Shown piece after piece: positions 52,445 through 60,996 of a stretch of DNA of 64,000 nucleotides (position 1 is the stretch's first letter; each line of letters opens with the position of its first letter). Position numbers and translations under genes: made by a program. The notes beneath the pieces are model-generated. The model saw only the letters and a list, made by a program, of their open reading frames with translations. It was not told where the DNA came from and made no database searches. Origin of the DNA: Bradyrhizobium sp. AZCC 1721 (GTDB lineage: Bacteria; Pseudomonadota; Alphaproteobacteria; Rhizobiales; Xanthobacteraceae). The stretch lies in contig NZ_JAZHSB010000001.1 of NCBI RefSeq assembly GCF_036924715.1, positions 3,835,001 to 3,899,000 of the forward strand, read 5' to 3'.

Positions 52445-52591
52445 TTGACCGTTTTTGTCTACGTCAACACGACCAAGCAGGTTGGCAACCCAGAGCACGT
52501 CAAGGTCTTCGCCACCACCACCGTCGCGGAAAGCTGGTTCGAGGAAAATGATCCCGAAGGCGTGGCCTTCGAGTATGAGGTTCTGGAGTGA
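52445..52591 (+). CDS. MTVFVYVNT-type small protein, intact copy
   Basis: 48 residues starting with TTG (MTVFVYVNTTKQVGNPEHVK ... EYEVLE). The TTG lies in a TGTGGAGAGACCA context with GGAGAG upstream. It is the intact relative of the frameshifted gene at 47219. The partner gene that normally precedes it is missing here except for a trace just before the start. Acidic C-terminus; function unknown. Confidence 0.7.
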   Translation: MTVFVYVNTTKQVGNPEHVKVFATTTVAESWFEENDPEGVAFEYEVLE

Positions 52592-52722
52592 ACAGCATCG
52601 GCAGCAGGTTCCGCAAGCAGCCCCTGCCCACGTCAGGATAAATAGGCAACGACTTAGGAACTTATCATCGCGAGAGTGGTATCCTTCGATCACTGGGTGC
52701 AGGGTGAGCGTAGGAGGGGCTG

Positions 52723-52944
52723 ATGAGGGCTAAAGTCCAAATTCCAAGCTACTACCTGTATCAATTAGACAAAGATAACACTGAGATACTCCGAAAGTTT
52801 GCGGAGCTCGCGACTCTGCGGGAACTGGTTCGACAAAAAGAGGCAGCCCTGCGCGCGGAGCGAGCGTATCGCGAAAGATCGACGACTATGTTGCCGATTA
52901 AGGCCGGCGATCCTTCCCGCCGTCACTATCGGACGGCTGGTTGA
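52723..52944 (+). CDS. small coiled-coil protein, family copy 2 (diverged)
   Basis: 73 residues with a strong AGGAGGGG site. It starts MRAKVQIPSYYLYQLDKDNT and has a helical core (LRKFAELATLRELVRQKEAA) aligned with the RMAELQKLREAVR core of the gene at 54632. Its end overlaps the 3' end of the minus-strand H-NS-like gene by 47 bp. Part of the duplicated module described in findings. Confidence 0.7.
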   Translation: MRAKVQIPSYYLYQLDKDNTEILRKFAELATLRELVRQKEAALRAERAYRERSTTMLPIKAGDPSRRHYRTAG

Positions 52945-53068
52945 GTTGACGTATTCGATCTTCCAGCAGCTTCTTCCTGGCGGTCAATTTTTCACGAAGA
53001 ACTGACTGCATCAGTTGGTGAAGCTCGAACAGTTCTTCAATCGACATTGACTCCCACTCACTAGGCAT
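52898..53068 (-). CDS. truncated H-NS-family protein (N-terminal domain only)
   Basis: 56 residues with GGAG 8 bases before the ATG. MSIEELFELHQLMQSVLREK and LLEDRIRQLNQP match the N-terminal oligomerisation helices of alphaproteobacterial H-NS-like proteins (family pattern recalled). It ends at GGKDRRP, just where full proteins continue into the YR-N-P...WxGxG DNA-binding motif, which is missing. It could dimerise with full H-NS proteins and block them, or be a remnant. A frameshifted copy is at 54827. Confidence 0.65.
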   Translation of the reverse strand: MPSEWESMSIEELFELHQLMQSVLREKLTARKKLLEDRIRQLNQPSDSDGGKDRRP

Positions 53069-53515
53069 GACGCGTCTCCGCGATCACGAAAAGCAATTGA
53101 TTGTTGCTCACGATATCGAAACTTCAGAGATATGGGAGAGAGGCTCAGTCGCAACGCACAGAAAGTATTAAATTAGGATCTACGGTTCGAGAACCTGACC
53201 GCGCGCCCTAAGCTGGCAAACGTGAAGAAAAATTGGCCCTGGCGCGGGGATCGCGCCGGGGCCATCGGAGTATTCCATTCCAGTCAGCCAGACAGCGTAG
53301 TGGGCACCCGTCTGGCGCTCCCAAATGGACGGGAAAATCTGGCAATGTCTGCTGAATAGTCAACAGAGCGGTGAACATGAGGGCGGACAATGAAACTAGT
53401 TCCGCCGCTTGTACGCTCGGGGTGGAAAGCGCCAAATGATCGCCTAGGAACCACTCGGTTGCCCCGCAAGTTTCTACCACGTGTCAACTTGTTTGACTTT
53501 GCACAGGGGCGTTTG
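53069..53515. other. no supported gene; part of the duplicated module
   Basis: 53069-53385 is similar to 55017-55312 (shared GATATGGGAGAGAGGCTCAG and GTCAACAGAGCGGTGAAC). It contains short hairpins but no ORF with a ribosome site. Confidence 0.6.
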
Positions 53516-53749
53516 ATGAAGGAGCTCTCTGCGCTCGAGTTGGCCATAGCGTCAAGCCTAATGGCCGGCGCCATGCAAGCGGCAATGCTTCAGTCGATGG
53601 TCCGCAATAATCTCATTACCGCCGAGGAAGGCCATGAGATCTACGAGCAGGCACTTTTGATGCTTGAGACTAACCAGACCATGACTTCCTCGCCAGACGT
53701 GTTCGAGGCCGCTCGCGAACTGATCGAGCAACATCTTCGGAGTTCATAG
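53516..53749 (+). CDS. small helical protein, unknown function
   Basis: 77 residues from an ATG with AGGGGC 6 bases upstream. It starts MKELSALELAIASSLMAGAM and is Met/Leu/Ala-rich and helical throughout, with a mixed C-terminus (DVFEAARELIEQHLRSS). No family recognised. It lies between the two copies of the duplicated module. Confidence 0.65.
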   Translation: MKELSALELAIASSLMAGAMQAAMLQSMVRNNLITAEEGHEIYEQALLMLETNQTMTSSPDVFEAARELIEQHLRSS

Positions 53750-53872
53750 ACCAATCGGCCGCCTATTCGGAAAGTTATTGGTCTACCGCAAGGCGGATCC
53801 GACACATGACGCCTGTTGCTCGTCCTCGGCCACACTCCACAATCGGCAACTTCACCTGCGGAACCGTTGTCG

Positions 53873-54064
53873 TCACGGACTTCGATTGCCCATTTGGTGC
53901 CCCGCCCCGGCGTCGTTCTTTCTGATCGCGTCCCGTGCCATGTCGGCTAGTGAGCGGGCGGCTTCTTCCTGCACCCGCTCACTGCCAAGAAGTTCCAGTC
54001 CTTCGTCGTCGGGGGCGAGATCGTCGCCCTCTCTCAAGTCAAAGTGGTAGCGCGGCGTCGGCAC
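53873..54064 (-). pseudogene. DUF6894-like small protein, frameshifted near the C-terminus
   Basis: From the GTG at 54064: PTPRYHFDLREGDDLAPDDE ... VQEEAARSLADMARDAIRKN, the pattern I recall for DUF6894 proteins. After GHQM the frame ends quickly, while the expected AIEVRDDNG continuation is one frame over, so one extra G has truncated it. About 15-20 residues are lost; the remaining protein might still fold. Confidence 0.65.
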
Positions 54065-54149
54065 CGCCTCCGCCCCAAAGGTAGAACTGGAAAATCGGAA
54101 GTTGTTCACGCGCACAAGCACGCGGCGAAAAAGAACGAGGCCCCGGGGA

Positions 54150-54378
54150 TGCCTAGGAGTTCCAGTTGCCCTCAGGATAAGGCCCTGGATCACCGATACT
54201 TTTTCGTCTTTGCCGTTCGTAGCCGTTGTTGCCCCTTGGCCCGCCACCCGTATGCGCGATTGCATCCGAGGTCAGAGCAGTTGAAAGCAGCAGCGTAATT
54301 GCGGGGGCGTCACGGCTGCAAACGACCAGCTGAGATTAGGAACTGGCGCCGGTCTTCGATCTGCTCGCGATCGTCCAT
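54150..54378 (-). pseudogene. broken copy of the MDDREQ small exported protein
   Basis: It begins MDDREQIEDRRQFLISAGR, matching the gene at 52039, then loses a base (stop soon after) while AAVTPP, the hydrophobic core and a shortened Gly/Asn-rich end appear in other frames. At least two single-base losses are needed to explain it. Confidence 0.75.
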
Positions 54379-54631
54379 CGCGAGCGCTCTCTTTTCGGAA
54401 TGAAAATATTAATTCCACCATTTAAGGGGCAGCAATATGAAAGGGAGCTGTTTAATCATATTATATGACGCTTCGGAACCATGTTTATTTGGGCGTCCAG
54501 CCATTTCGAGCCGCCATACATGCTTTCGCTCATATTTGTCCAGCCATGTGTAACAAAGCGGGCAGACCTTCACGCGCCCACGGGAATAACCTGCAAGGTT
54601 CTGAGTGGTGCGTTGGTGAGAGGATTAAAAG

Positions 54632-54826
54632 ATGAATCAGTTTATTTTATCTGAGCAGCGTCTCTCGCAAATAGACCTCGATCTTTCCCACCGCATGGCC
54701 GAACTTCAAAAGCTCAGAGAAGCGGTCCGTCTTGCAGAGGCGCTGCAAGCGTCAACGGCGCAAAGGCGCCCCCGACCTTCACCGAGCGACACCGCTTCTT
54801 ACACCGAATCTCGATTGGCGGTTTAG
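54632..54826 (+). CDS. small coiled-coil protein, family copy 3
   Basis: 64 residues; GAGAGG precedes the ATG by 8 bases. MNQFILSEQRLSQIDLDLSH, then RMAELQKLREAVRLAEALQ, a heptad-like helix shared with 48130-48315. The C-terminus is Ser/Arg/Pro-rich. Its stop abuts the end of the minus-strand H-NS-like pseudogene. Confidence 0.72.
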   Translation: MNQFILSEQRLSQIDLDLSHRMAELQKLREAVRLAEALQASTAQRRPRPSPSDTASYTESRLAV

Positions 54827-55016
54827 TTAGATCGACGGCTTCACCCGCCGAGTGGGCTTCGCGCTTGCTAAATCGCTCCGCGGCTGGTTGAACTGATGAA
54901 ATCGATCTTCTAGCGCTGCCCTTTTGGCGAGCAGTTCTTCGCGGAAAAACTGACTGCATCGGTTGGTGCAGCTCGAACATTTTTTCAATCGACATTGACT
55001 CCCACTCACTCCGCAT
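54827..55016 (-). pseudogene. frameshifted second copy of the truncated H-NS-like gene
   Basis: The start MRSEWESMSIEKMFELHQPM matches the gene at 52898-53068. A T-run (TTTTT) has gained one base, shifting the frame; the continuation REELLAKRAALEDRFHQFNQ is present in the next frame with its own stop at 54827. Even if repaired it would lack the DNA-binding domain. Confidence 0.8.
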
Positions 55017-55645
55017 GACGCACCCTGGCGATCATGAAACCATTTGAATTATTGCTCGCGAAGAAACTTCAGAGAAGAGATATGGGAGAGAGGCTCAGTC
55101 TCAATGCACTGAAGAAAACGATCCTGACCGCGTAGCCCGTCATAAGAGCTGTCTGTGGTGAATAAAAATGGTCCCAGCGCAGGGTCAGGCCATACAAAGT
55201 ATTCCCCCACTTTCAAACAACCAGACAGGGTAGCGGGTACCCCGTCTTACGCTCTCATACAGGCGGACAATCTGGCAATATCTGTCGAATGGTCAACAGA
55301 GCGGTGAACAACGCAATTGAGCGCCATCCTCTGAACAGGACTGCGGCAGCGCTCCGCATTCGCGCGCCCTCAGCCGTCGCGGGCATCCGCGCCGCATTAT
55401 ACGATGCCACGTGTGAATCGGCGCGCTCTGCCCACACCAATCGGTGTCCAAGGTTGACCCCTGCGCGTTGCACCTAACCATCTGAAGCATTGTCGAAATA
55501 AGACTCTGACCAGGGTCACGGTCGGACGCCGAAAGGGTCAATATTCGAAGTCCAGACACAGGAAAGCAACCTGCGACCCCGTGGCTGTTCGCCAAGCGGA
55601 ACAGTTCGGCATCGGAGGCGTTTTTTTCGCGCTGGAGAAACGTCG
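55017..55645. other. no supported gene
   Basis: The first ~300 bases belong to the second copy of the duplicated module (similar to 53069-53385). The rest has no ORF with a ribosome site; it leads into the polysaccharide cluster. Confidence 0.55.
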
Positions 55646-56530
55646 TTGGGGACGCATGTGCTGATGCGAAACGACCGCGCTGCGTTTACGCTTAAGTGTC
55701 CCGCGTGCAGTCGGGCGACGCCACATCGGTTTCTTTACGTCAAGAACGGTTGCGACATCTTTCAATGTCGGGACTGTGGACTGGGACGCACCGAGGCATC
55801 GAGCTTCGATCCCCTCGCCTATTATGACGACGGCTACTTTTCCGGCCGTCAGTCCGACGGCTACGCCGATTATCGCGGCGCCGAACCCGTGCTACGGCGC
55901 GAGTTCGCCCGCACGGTCGAGTTCATCCAGCACCGCAAGCCACGGGGCCGCCTGCTCGAGATCGGTTGCGCCTACGGCTTCTTTCTCGATGAAGCTCGCC
56001 GCGCGGGATTTGAGGTGCGCGGCATCGAGCCGGCGGGCCAGGCTGCTGCCCATGCTGGCGATCTCGGCTTGAACGTCATCTGCGGCCTGCTGAACGAAGC
56101 GACTCTCGAGTCGCTTGGCACCCTGGATGTTATCGTCCTCCTCGACGTCATTGAGCATCTGCCCGATCCGCAGGAAGCCCTCGCCCTACTCGCGGACCAT
56201 CTCCGGCCGGACGGAATCATCGTGCTGACGACCGGAGACTTCGGTTCCTTGGCGGCGCGGTCGACCGGCGCGCACTGGCGCCTGATGACGCCTCCCCAGC
56301 ACCTGTGGTTCTTCAATCGCGCCAGCATCGCGTCTCTGGCCCATTCGGTCGGCCTTCGCGTCGAGAGTTCCGATTACCCCTGGAAATTCGTGCCGTTCTC
56401 GCTGATCGCCTTCCAGGTCGGTCGCATGCTCGGTCGCAAGTTCGCGGCCAGCCCGACCGGCAACCGGTTCGCCATTCCGGTGAACCTGTTTGACGCGATG
56501 CGCGTGGTCTTGAGCAAGGCGCCACCATGA
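55646..56530 (+). CDS. SAM-dependent methyltransferase with N-terminal zinc ribbon
   Basis: 294 residues starting at a TTG with GGAG 8 bases upstream; an ATG six codons later is possible. The N-terminal CPAC ... CRDCGLG motif is a four-cysteine zinc ribbon. A class I methyltransferase domain follows (RLLEIGCAYGFFLDEARRAG; IVLLDVIEHLPDPQEALALL). Proteins of this layout modify sugars or lipid-linked intermediates in surface polysaccharide clusters. The stop overlaps the next gene (ATGA). Confidence 0.85.
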   Translation: MGTHVLMRNDRAAFTLKCPACSRATPHRFLYVKNGCDIFQCRDCGLGRTEASSFDPLAYYDDGYFSGRQSDGYADYRGAEPVLRREFARTVEFIQHRKPRGRLLEIGCAYGFFLDEARRAGFEVRGIEPAGQAAAHAGDLGLNVICGLLNEATLESLGTLDVIVLLDVIEHLPDPQEALALLADHLRPDGIIVLTTGDFGSLAARSTGAHWRLMTPPQHLWFFNRASIASLAHSVGLRVESSDYPWKFVPFSLIAFQVGRMLGRKFAASPTGNRFAIPVNLFDAMRVVLSKAPP

Positions 56531-57216
56531 CCGGCCGGATTCGCAATCCCTGGGTCGTTGTTGCGGCGTACAATGAAGCGCCGGTGGTTGGCAGCGTCGT
56601 GTCCGGTATTCGCCGCGCCGGATACGCGGTCGTCGTGGTCGATGATGGCTCCAGTGACCGGACCGGCGACGTCGCGTTGCTCGCAGGCGCGGTCGTCGTC
56701 CGGCATCCGGTCAACCTCGGACAGGGCGCCGCGCTGCAGACCGGTATCGACTACGCCCTCGAGCAGCGTGCGGATGCGCTCGTCACGTTCGACGCCGACG
56801 GCCAGCATTCCCCCGTGGCCATCGCGGCGCTGCTCGCGGCGATCGAGCAGCCCGGCATCGATTTCGCGCTCGGCAGCCGCTTTCTCGCCGGCGCGACGGC
56901 AAATCTGCCGGTGTCGCGCCGTATCCTGCTCAGCACCGCGCTTTGGTTCACGCGCGCGAGCACCGGACTGCCGGTCACCGATACCCACAACGGCCTACGG
57001 GCGATGACCGCGCGCGGCGCCCGCGCGATCTCCTTGCGACAGAACCGAATGGCGCACGCGTCCGAGATCCTGCACCAGATCGCGCAGAGCCGCCTGCGCT
57101 TTGTCGAGGTGCCGGTGAACATCGAGTACAGCGCCTATTCGCTGGCCAAGGGTCAACGCATCACCGATGCGCTGGCCATCCTGATCGATCTGTTTGCGCG
57201 GAGGCTCTACCGATGA
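56527..57216 (+). CDS. GT2 glycosyltransferase (dolichyl-phosphate mannose synthase-like)
   Basis: 229 residues. It has WVVVAAYNEAPVVGSVVSGI, VVVVDDGSSDRTGDVA and TFDADGQHS (DxD), the GT-A fold of the DPMS branch, which transfers a sugar from a nucleotide donor to a polyprenyl phosphate. There are no membrane spans. It overlaps both neighbours by 4 bp, so methyltransferase, GT2 and DUF2304 form one unit. Confidence 0.88.
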   Translation: MTGRIRNPWVVVAAYNEAPVVGSVVSGIRRAGYAVVVVDDGSSDRTGDVALLAGAVVVRHPVNLGQGAALQTGIDYALEQRADALVTFDADGQHSPVAIAALLAAIEQPGIDFALGSRFLAGATANLPVSRRILLSTALWFTRASTGLPVTDTHNGLRAMTARGARAISLRQNRMAHASEILHQIAQSRLRFVEVPVNIEYSAYSLAKGQRITDALAILIDLFARRLYR

Positions 57217-57623
57217 TCGCGCAGCTATTGTTGACCGCCTTTCTGGCGTTGGTTCTGGTCTACGCCTGGTCGGAGCATCGGACAGTGCCGATCATCGGCC
57301 CGCTCGCGAGCGGCGCCGCGCTCGCCGGCCTCTACTTCGTCTGGGTGCCGGAGCATGCCACCGCGCTTGCGGCCTTCGTGGGAATCGGCCGCGGCTCCGA
57401 CCTCATCGTCTACACCTGGGTCGTGATCAGCCTGCTCATCATGCTCAACTTGCATCTCAAGTTGCGGCTCCAGCTCGATATGATCACGCGTCTGGCGCGC
57501 GCCGTCGCGATCAATCGCGCCAAGGAGAGCCGGCGTGAGGCAGGCCCGCCGCGAAAACGGCGGCCGGTCATGTTGGGCCGAAAGGCCGAGGCGCCCCCGA
57601 TCGAATTGCAGGCGAAGAAATAG
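57213..57623 (+). CDS. DUF2304-type small membrane protein
   Basis: 136 residues. The start IAQLLLTAFLALVLVYAWSE and three or four hydrophobic segments (IIGPLASGAALAGLYFVWV, SDLIVYTWVVISLLIMLNL) precede a basic C-terminus (GPPRKRRPVMLGRKAEA). DUF2304 proteins commonly follow DPMS-like GT2 genes and may anchor them. The ATG overlaps the GT2 stop. Confidence 0.8.
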   Translation: MIAQLLLTAFLALVLVYAWSEHRTVPIIGPLASGAALAGLYFVWVPEHATALAAFVGIGRGSDLIVYTWVVISLLIMLNLHLKLRLQLDMITRLARAVAINRAKESRREAGPPRKRRPVMLGRKAEAPPIELQAKK

Positions 57624-57655
57624 ATCCCATTGTCAAGTCACGCCCGGAGTTGGCG

Positions 57656-59350
57656 TCACTCGCCGAGCCCGCGATTGGCGTAGATCCGGGCGAACGGGCG
57701 GCCAAATCGTGTGACCTCATCAACCAGTACGGCCGACGTGCCGTCGGCACAAGGCCAGCGCTCGGTGGCGATCAGGTAGTCCGCCTTGTGCAGATCGGTT
57801 TCGGCAATCCAGTTGCGACGGAACATCACGCCGGCCAGTTGCTCGCGCCAGCCCAGGCAGACCAGCACGCGCGGTGGATCGCCCGCGAACCGGCCTTCGG
57901 CGTCAATTCGACCCTCGAGGCGGCGCAGCGCCTCGGGAGCCGCCATGCCCCAATAGTCGAGGTCGAATCGGCCGTAAGCGCCGGCGACGCCGCCTGCCAC
58001 ACTGTTCATCGCGATATATTCGAGCGGATGCAGGATGACGAGCGTCACCACGATGACGGCCGTGTGCGCGACCCCGAGGGCCGCGGGCACAATCGGGCGG
58101 CGTCGCAAGAAGGGCAAAAGGCTCGTCAGCCCGCGCGCGGCCACGATGGCGAGCATTGGGATCACGAACAATATGTGGCGGACACCGTCATAGAGCGTCG
58201 AGCCCTGCAGGATGAGCACCCCGATGGGCCCGAACGCCGCCACGCTGACGACCAGCACCGCGCGCGATCCTGCGAGCTCGGCCGCGACCGGTCGCAATCC
58301 CACGACGCCGGACCGACGCAGGGCGCCGAGGGCGGCGCCCGTCCACGACCCTGCAGCACTGATCCAGACCGCCATGCCGAGCAACAGCAGCGCCAAAAAA
58401 CCCTCGGGCAAACGCGCCAGAAGCTGTCCGGGGATGTACCAGGCGGGCAGCTTATCGGTGAACGTGCGCTGGCCCCAGTTCTGGAATTCGAACGAGGTGT
58501 CGAGCGGAGCAAAGTGCCGATAGGCCTCGAGGAATTGTGTGAGCGGATGTCCAATCTGCAACCACGGCCAGAGCGCGATCGCCGTCAGCCAGGCGACGAG
58601 GATGGCGAGCAGCGTATGCAAGGCGATCTGGCGCAATTGGCCATAGCCCGCGCGGCCATGGCGCAGCAGCGCCTCGAGCGCGCACAGGCTCATGCCGCCG
58701 ACGAGGTAGGCGTGCGTGATCACCCCGCCGGTGCGCGTCGCGATGGCAAGGCCAGTGGCAAGGCCGGTCGCAAGGGTCAGACGCCAGCTCGGCACCTCCT
58801 GCCGCACCATCAGGACGATCGCGAGCGTCGACCAGCTCATGGCGAACAGGAACGGCACGTCGATGGGGGCAAAGAACAGGTTGCCGTACAGGTAGCCGGT
58901 CAGCAAGCACAGGGTTAGCGCCGTCAACCCAGCCCAATGCCCGACCGTGAGCCGTGCCATCGGCACGACGGCGGCGAGCCCAGCGAGGCCAAACAGGAAG
59001 GTCATGGCGTGCCGGACCGTGATCGGGCTCGCGAGGTCAAGCGACTGCACGGCCGCGACGAGCATCTGAAACCACGGTCCATACATCCACAGATACTCTT
59101 CGACCGTCTCGAACTGAGATCGGTCCGCAAAGCCGCTCGTGTACCAGGCAAGCGCCTTGGGGCCGTAATCGTCGGTGTTGAATTCGTCGGTCGACAGCCC
59201 GTAATCCGCGGCGGTCGCAAGCCCGATGACCAAGGCCACGCTCAGCACAAGGAGCACGAGAAACGTCTCGGCATGGCGAGCAGCAAATGCGAGGCCGAGT
59301 TTCGGCCTCGCAAACCCAGAGCCGTCGCCATCCACCTGTTCAAGCGCCAT
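57656..59350 (-). CDS. multi-spanning glycosyltransferase (GT39/ArnT-like)
   Basis: 564 residues with about ten to eleven membrane spans. The first periplasmic loop has the acidic motif DEFNTDD expected of GT-C enzymes (TAADYGLSTDEFNTDDYGPK), and a C-terminal soluble domain follows. Such enzymes transfer sugars from polyprenyl-phosphate donors to lipid or glycan acceptors on the outer face of the membrane. Convergent with the GT2/DUF2304 unit, which could provide its donor. Confidence 0.8.
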   Translation of the reverse strand: MALEQVDGDGSGFARPKLGLAFAARHAETFLVLLVLSVALVIGLATAADYGLSTDEFNTDDYGPKALAWYTSGFADRSQFETVEEYLWMYGPWFQMLVAAVQSLDLASPITVRHAMTFLFGLAGLAAVVPMARLTVGHWAGLTALTLCLLTGYLYGNLFFAPIDVPFLFAMSWSTLAIVLMVRQEVPSWRLTLATGLATGLAIATRTGGVITHAYLVGGMSLCALEALLRHGRAGYGQLRQIALHTLLAILVAWLTAIALWPWLQIGHPLTQFLEAYRHFAPLDTSFEFQNWGQRTFTDKLPAWYIPGQLLARLPEGFLALLLLGMAVWISAAGSWTGAALGALRRSGVVGLRPVAAELAGSRAVLVVSVAAFGPIGVLILQGSTLYDGVRHILFVIPMLAIVAARGLTSLLPFLRRRPIVPAALGVAHTAVIVVTLVILHPLEYIAMNSVAGGVAGAYGRFDLDYWGMAAPEALRRLEGRIDAEGRFAGDPPRVLVCLGWREQLAGVMFRRNWIAETDLHKADYLIATERWPCADGTSAVLVDEVTRFGRPFARIYANRGLGE

Positions 59351-59417
59351 GCATTGTCCTTAACCGGTTGCATGACAACGGCACTGGTGCCGCCTGGAAA
59401 TGTGGTGGGAATTCGCG

Positions 59418-59531
59418 CGGCGGAGTCGCCACATCGCCACTACCACCAATCCGATCGAGCGACTGCACGAGGAGTTTCACGCGGCGGATCGAGGCGCAGA
59501 CGGTTCTGCCATCGGCCGACACCGCCGCCTG
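59418..59531 (+). pseudogene. IS256-family transposase remnant
   Basis: In one frame ATTTNPIERLHEEF and in the next frame RRIEAQTVLPSADTAA, together the near-C-terminal motif of rhizobial IS256/Mutator-type transposases (recalled). The frameshift between the halves and the absence of the DDE domain show that it is dead. Confidence 0.7.
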
Positions 59532-59675
59532 CATCACATCAGGCGACACCCAGCTAAATCGCTTGATCGGGAACGAACCCCCAGCGCACCTCGAGTGTTG
59601 TCCTTGGCATCGGGATAACACTCCTGAAGGGAACTTTGTTCCGAAGTTCAAATCAGGTCTCCTAAGGCGATAGTA

Positions 59676-59760
59676 ATGGCGATCCTTGTCACCGGAGGTG
59701 CCCGGATACATTGAAAGCCACATGGCGAATGCAGTCCTTCGCACCGTAGATGCGGCAATG
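59676..59760 (+). pseudogene. galE (UDP-glucose 4-epimerase) 5' remnant
   Basis: MAILVTGGA then, after one extra base, GYI(G/E)SHMA: the usual galE start MAILVTGGAGYIGSHMA is recognisable across the frameshift, followed by unconserved sequence. Only the first ~25 codons survive. Confidence 0.7.
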
Positions 59761-59794
59761 CCGCGACCGCAACTAGTCCGCGCGAACTGTTGTG

Positions 59795-60865
59795 TTAATG
59801 GACGAGTTCAGATGCAGCCAACAAGAGAGCGCCAGACCCGTAGAGCTGGGTGTCTGTGATCTGAACGGCGTCCGGCTTGTCGCCGATCTGCTGCACGCGG
59901 CCGAGCCGGCCGTTAACCGTCGCCGATGCCAGAGCCCGCCAACCTCGTTCAATCACAGGACTAAACCGCTTTGCGTCGAGAAGTCCCATCCGCACCCCGG
60001 CGGCCAGGCCGTAGGTCAGGAGACCAGTGCAACTGGATTCTGGGGTGCCTACATCGGGCGGAGCGAGCAGCGACGTGGACCAGAAGCCATCCGGGCGCTG
60101 GAGGCTCGCTACCCGATCGGCGATCTCGACGAACAGGTTGACGTATTTCTCGTGCAGCGGGTCGCCGGAGCGCAGCTCGCGTAGGATATTGACAAGCCCA
60201 GCGAGCACCCAGCCGTTACCACGGCCCCACAATATCTTTTCGCCATGCGCACCAGTTTTCCCGATGAAGCGGCTATCGCGGTAGAACAGGTGCTCTTCGC
60301 TATCAAACAGGAAGTCTTTCGTGGCCCAGAATTCCTTGTCGGCATAGTCTCGGAAGCGCTGGTCCTTTTTGATGCGTGCAATGCCGAACCATGTCGCCGG
60401 CCCCATGAAGATGGCGTCGGACCAACACCATCGCTGTAGGCACTTCGCATTGTCGAATTCGAGCGGAACCAGCGGTGGGTGCTGCAAGATATACTCTAGC
60501 CGCTGCACTGTCGGCTCGATCATGCGTTCATCGCCGAAATGATCGTAGGCGGCTATGTAGACCTGCCCGATGGCGTGATCGTCGGCAAAGTAGATCGGGG
60601 GCGCCCAGTCGCTGTTGCCGATCTGCCAACCGGTGCGTTCTCCAAGCTCTCGGATCGCGTCGAAGTGTTTCATCTGACCTGGTGTGGCGGCCCATCTTGC
60701 GAGACCGATATAGAAGGCGGCACGCGTCCAATCAGTTTCAGGCGCCTGGGGTACTTCATGGAAGTGCGACATCTGCCAGCTCGCGACTTGCTGAGCCGTA
60801 CTGCGTATGATTTCCGGCGCAAGTGAAGCGGTGAGCAGGATGGCCGCCAGTGCAATTGCTTTCAT
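59795..60865 (-). CDS. glycoside hydrolase family 88/105 (unsaturated glycuronyl hydrolase-like)
   Basis: 356 residues. A signal peptide (KAIALAAILLTASLA) precedes an (alpha/alpha)6-barrel with GH105 marks: FADDHAIGQVY (Asp95-Asp96), WCWSDAIFMGP (Asp150) and WGRGNGWVLAG (213-219). The family removes unsaturated uronic acids from pectin or polysaccharide lyase products by hydration. Exported location suggests action on plant or bacterial uronides. No lyase is nearby. Confidence 0.88.
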   Translation of the reverse strand: MKAIALAAILLTASLAPEIIRSTAQQVASWQMSHFHEVPQAPETDWTRAAFYIGLARWAATPGQMKHFDAIRELGERTGWQIGNSDWAPPIYFADDHAIGQVYIAAYDHFGDERMIEPTVQRLEYILQHPPLVPLEFDNAKCLQRWCWSDAIFMGPATWFGIARIKKDQRFRDYADKEFWATKDFLFDSEEHLFYRDSRFIGKTGAHGEKILWGRGNGWVLAGLVNILRELRSGDPLHEKYVNLFVEIADRVASLQRPDGFWSTSLLAPPDVGTPESSCTGLLTYGLAAGVRMGLLDAKRFSPVIERGWRALASATVNGRLGRVQQIGDKPDAVQITDTQLYGSGALLLAASELVH

Positions 60866-60996
60866 GCTTCTGTCCCTACACTGAACGAAAATGGCCCGCC
60901 AGCGTGACCGGCGGCAGCTTGGATCCGAGCATGGGCAAAGGAACGGTATTCACGGCGCCAATTTAACCCATGCAATCAAGACAGCGAGGAGCCGCC

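Larger units (their letters stand above)
59351..59794. other. remnant-rich gap
   Basis: No intact gene. It contains the IS256-type transposase fragment (59418-59531) and the galE start fragment (59676-59760) described separately; both are broken. Confidence 0.65.

Noticed and set aside
48130..53068. Toxin-antitoxin pairs among the small genes
   Set aside because: Sizes fit, but gene order (convergent or isolated) and sequences match no toxin or antitoxin family that I recognise.
46293..55645. Second attachment site copying the tRNA-Lys 3' end
   Set aside because: I looked for the T-arm/acceptor sequence (TTCGAGTCCCTCCGCGCTCA) further right and found no match by eye, so integration at the tRNA is not demonstrated.
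57650..58918. A 422-codon plus-strand ORF across the membrane glycosyltransferase
   Set aside because: The minus-strand frame has clear membrane spans and GT-C motifs; this one has none.
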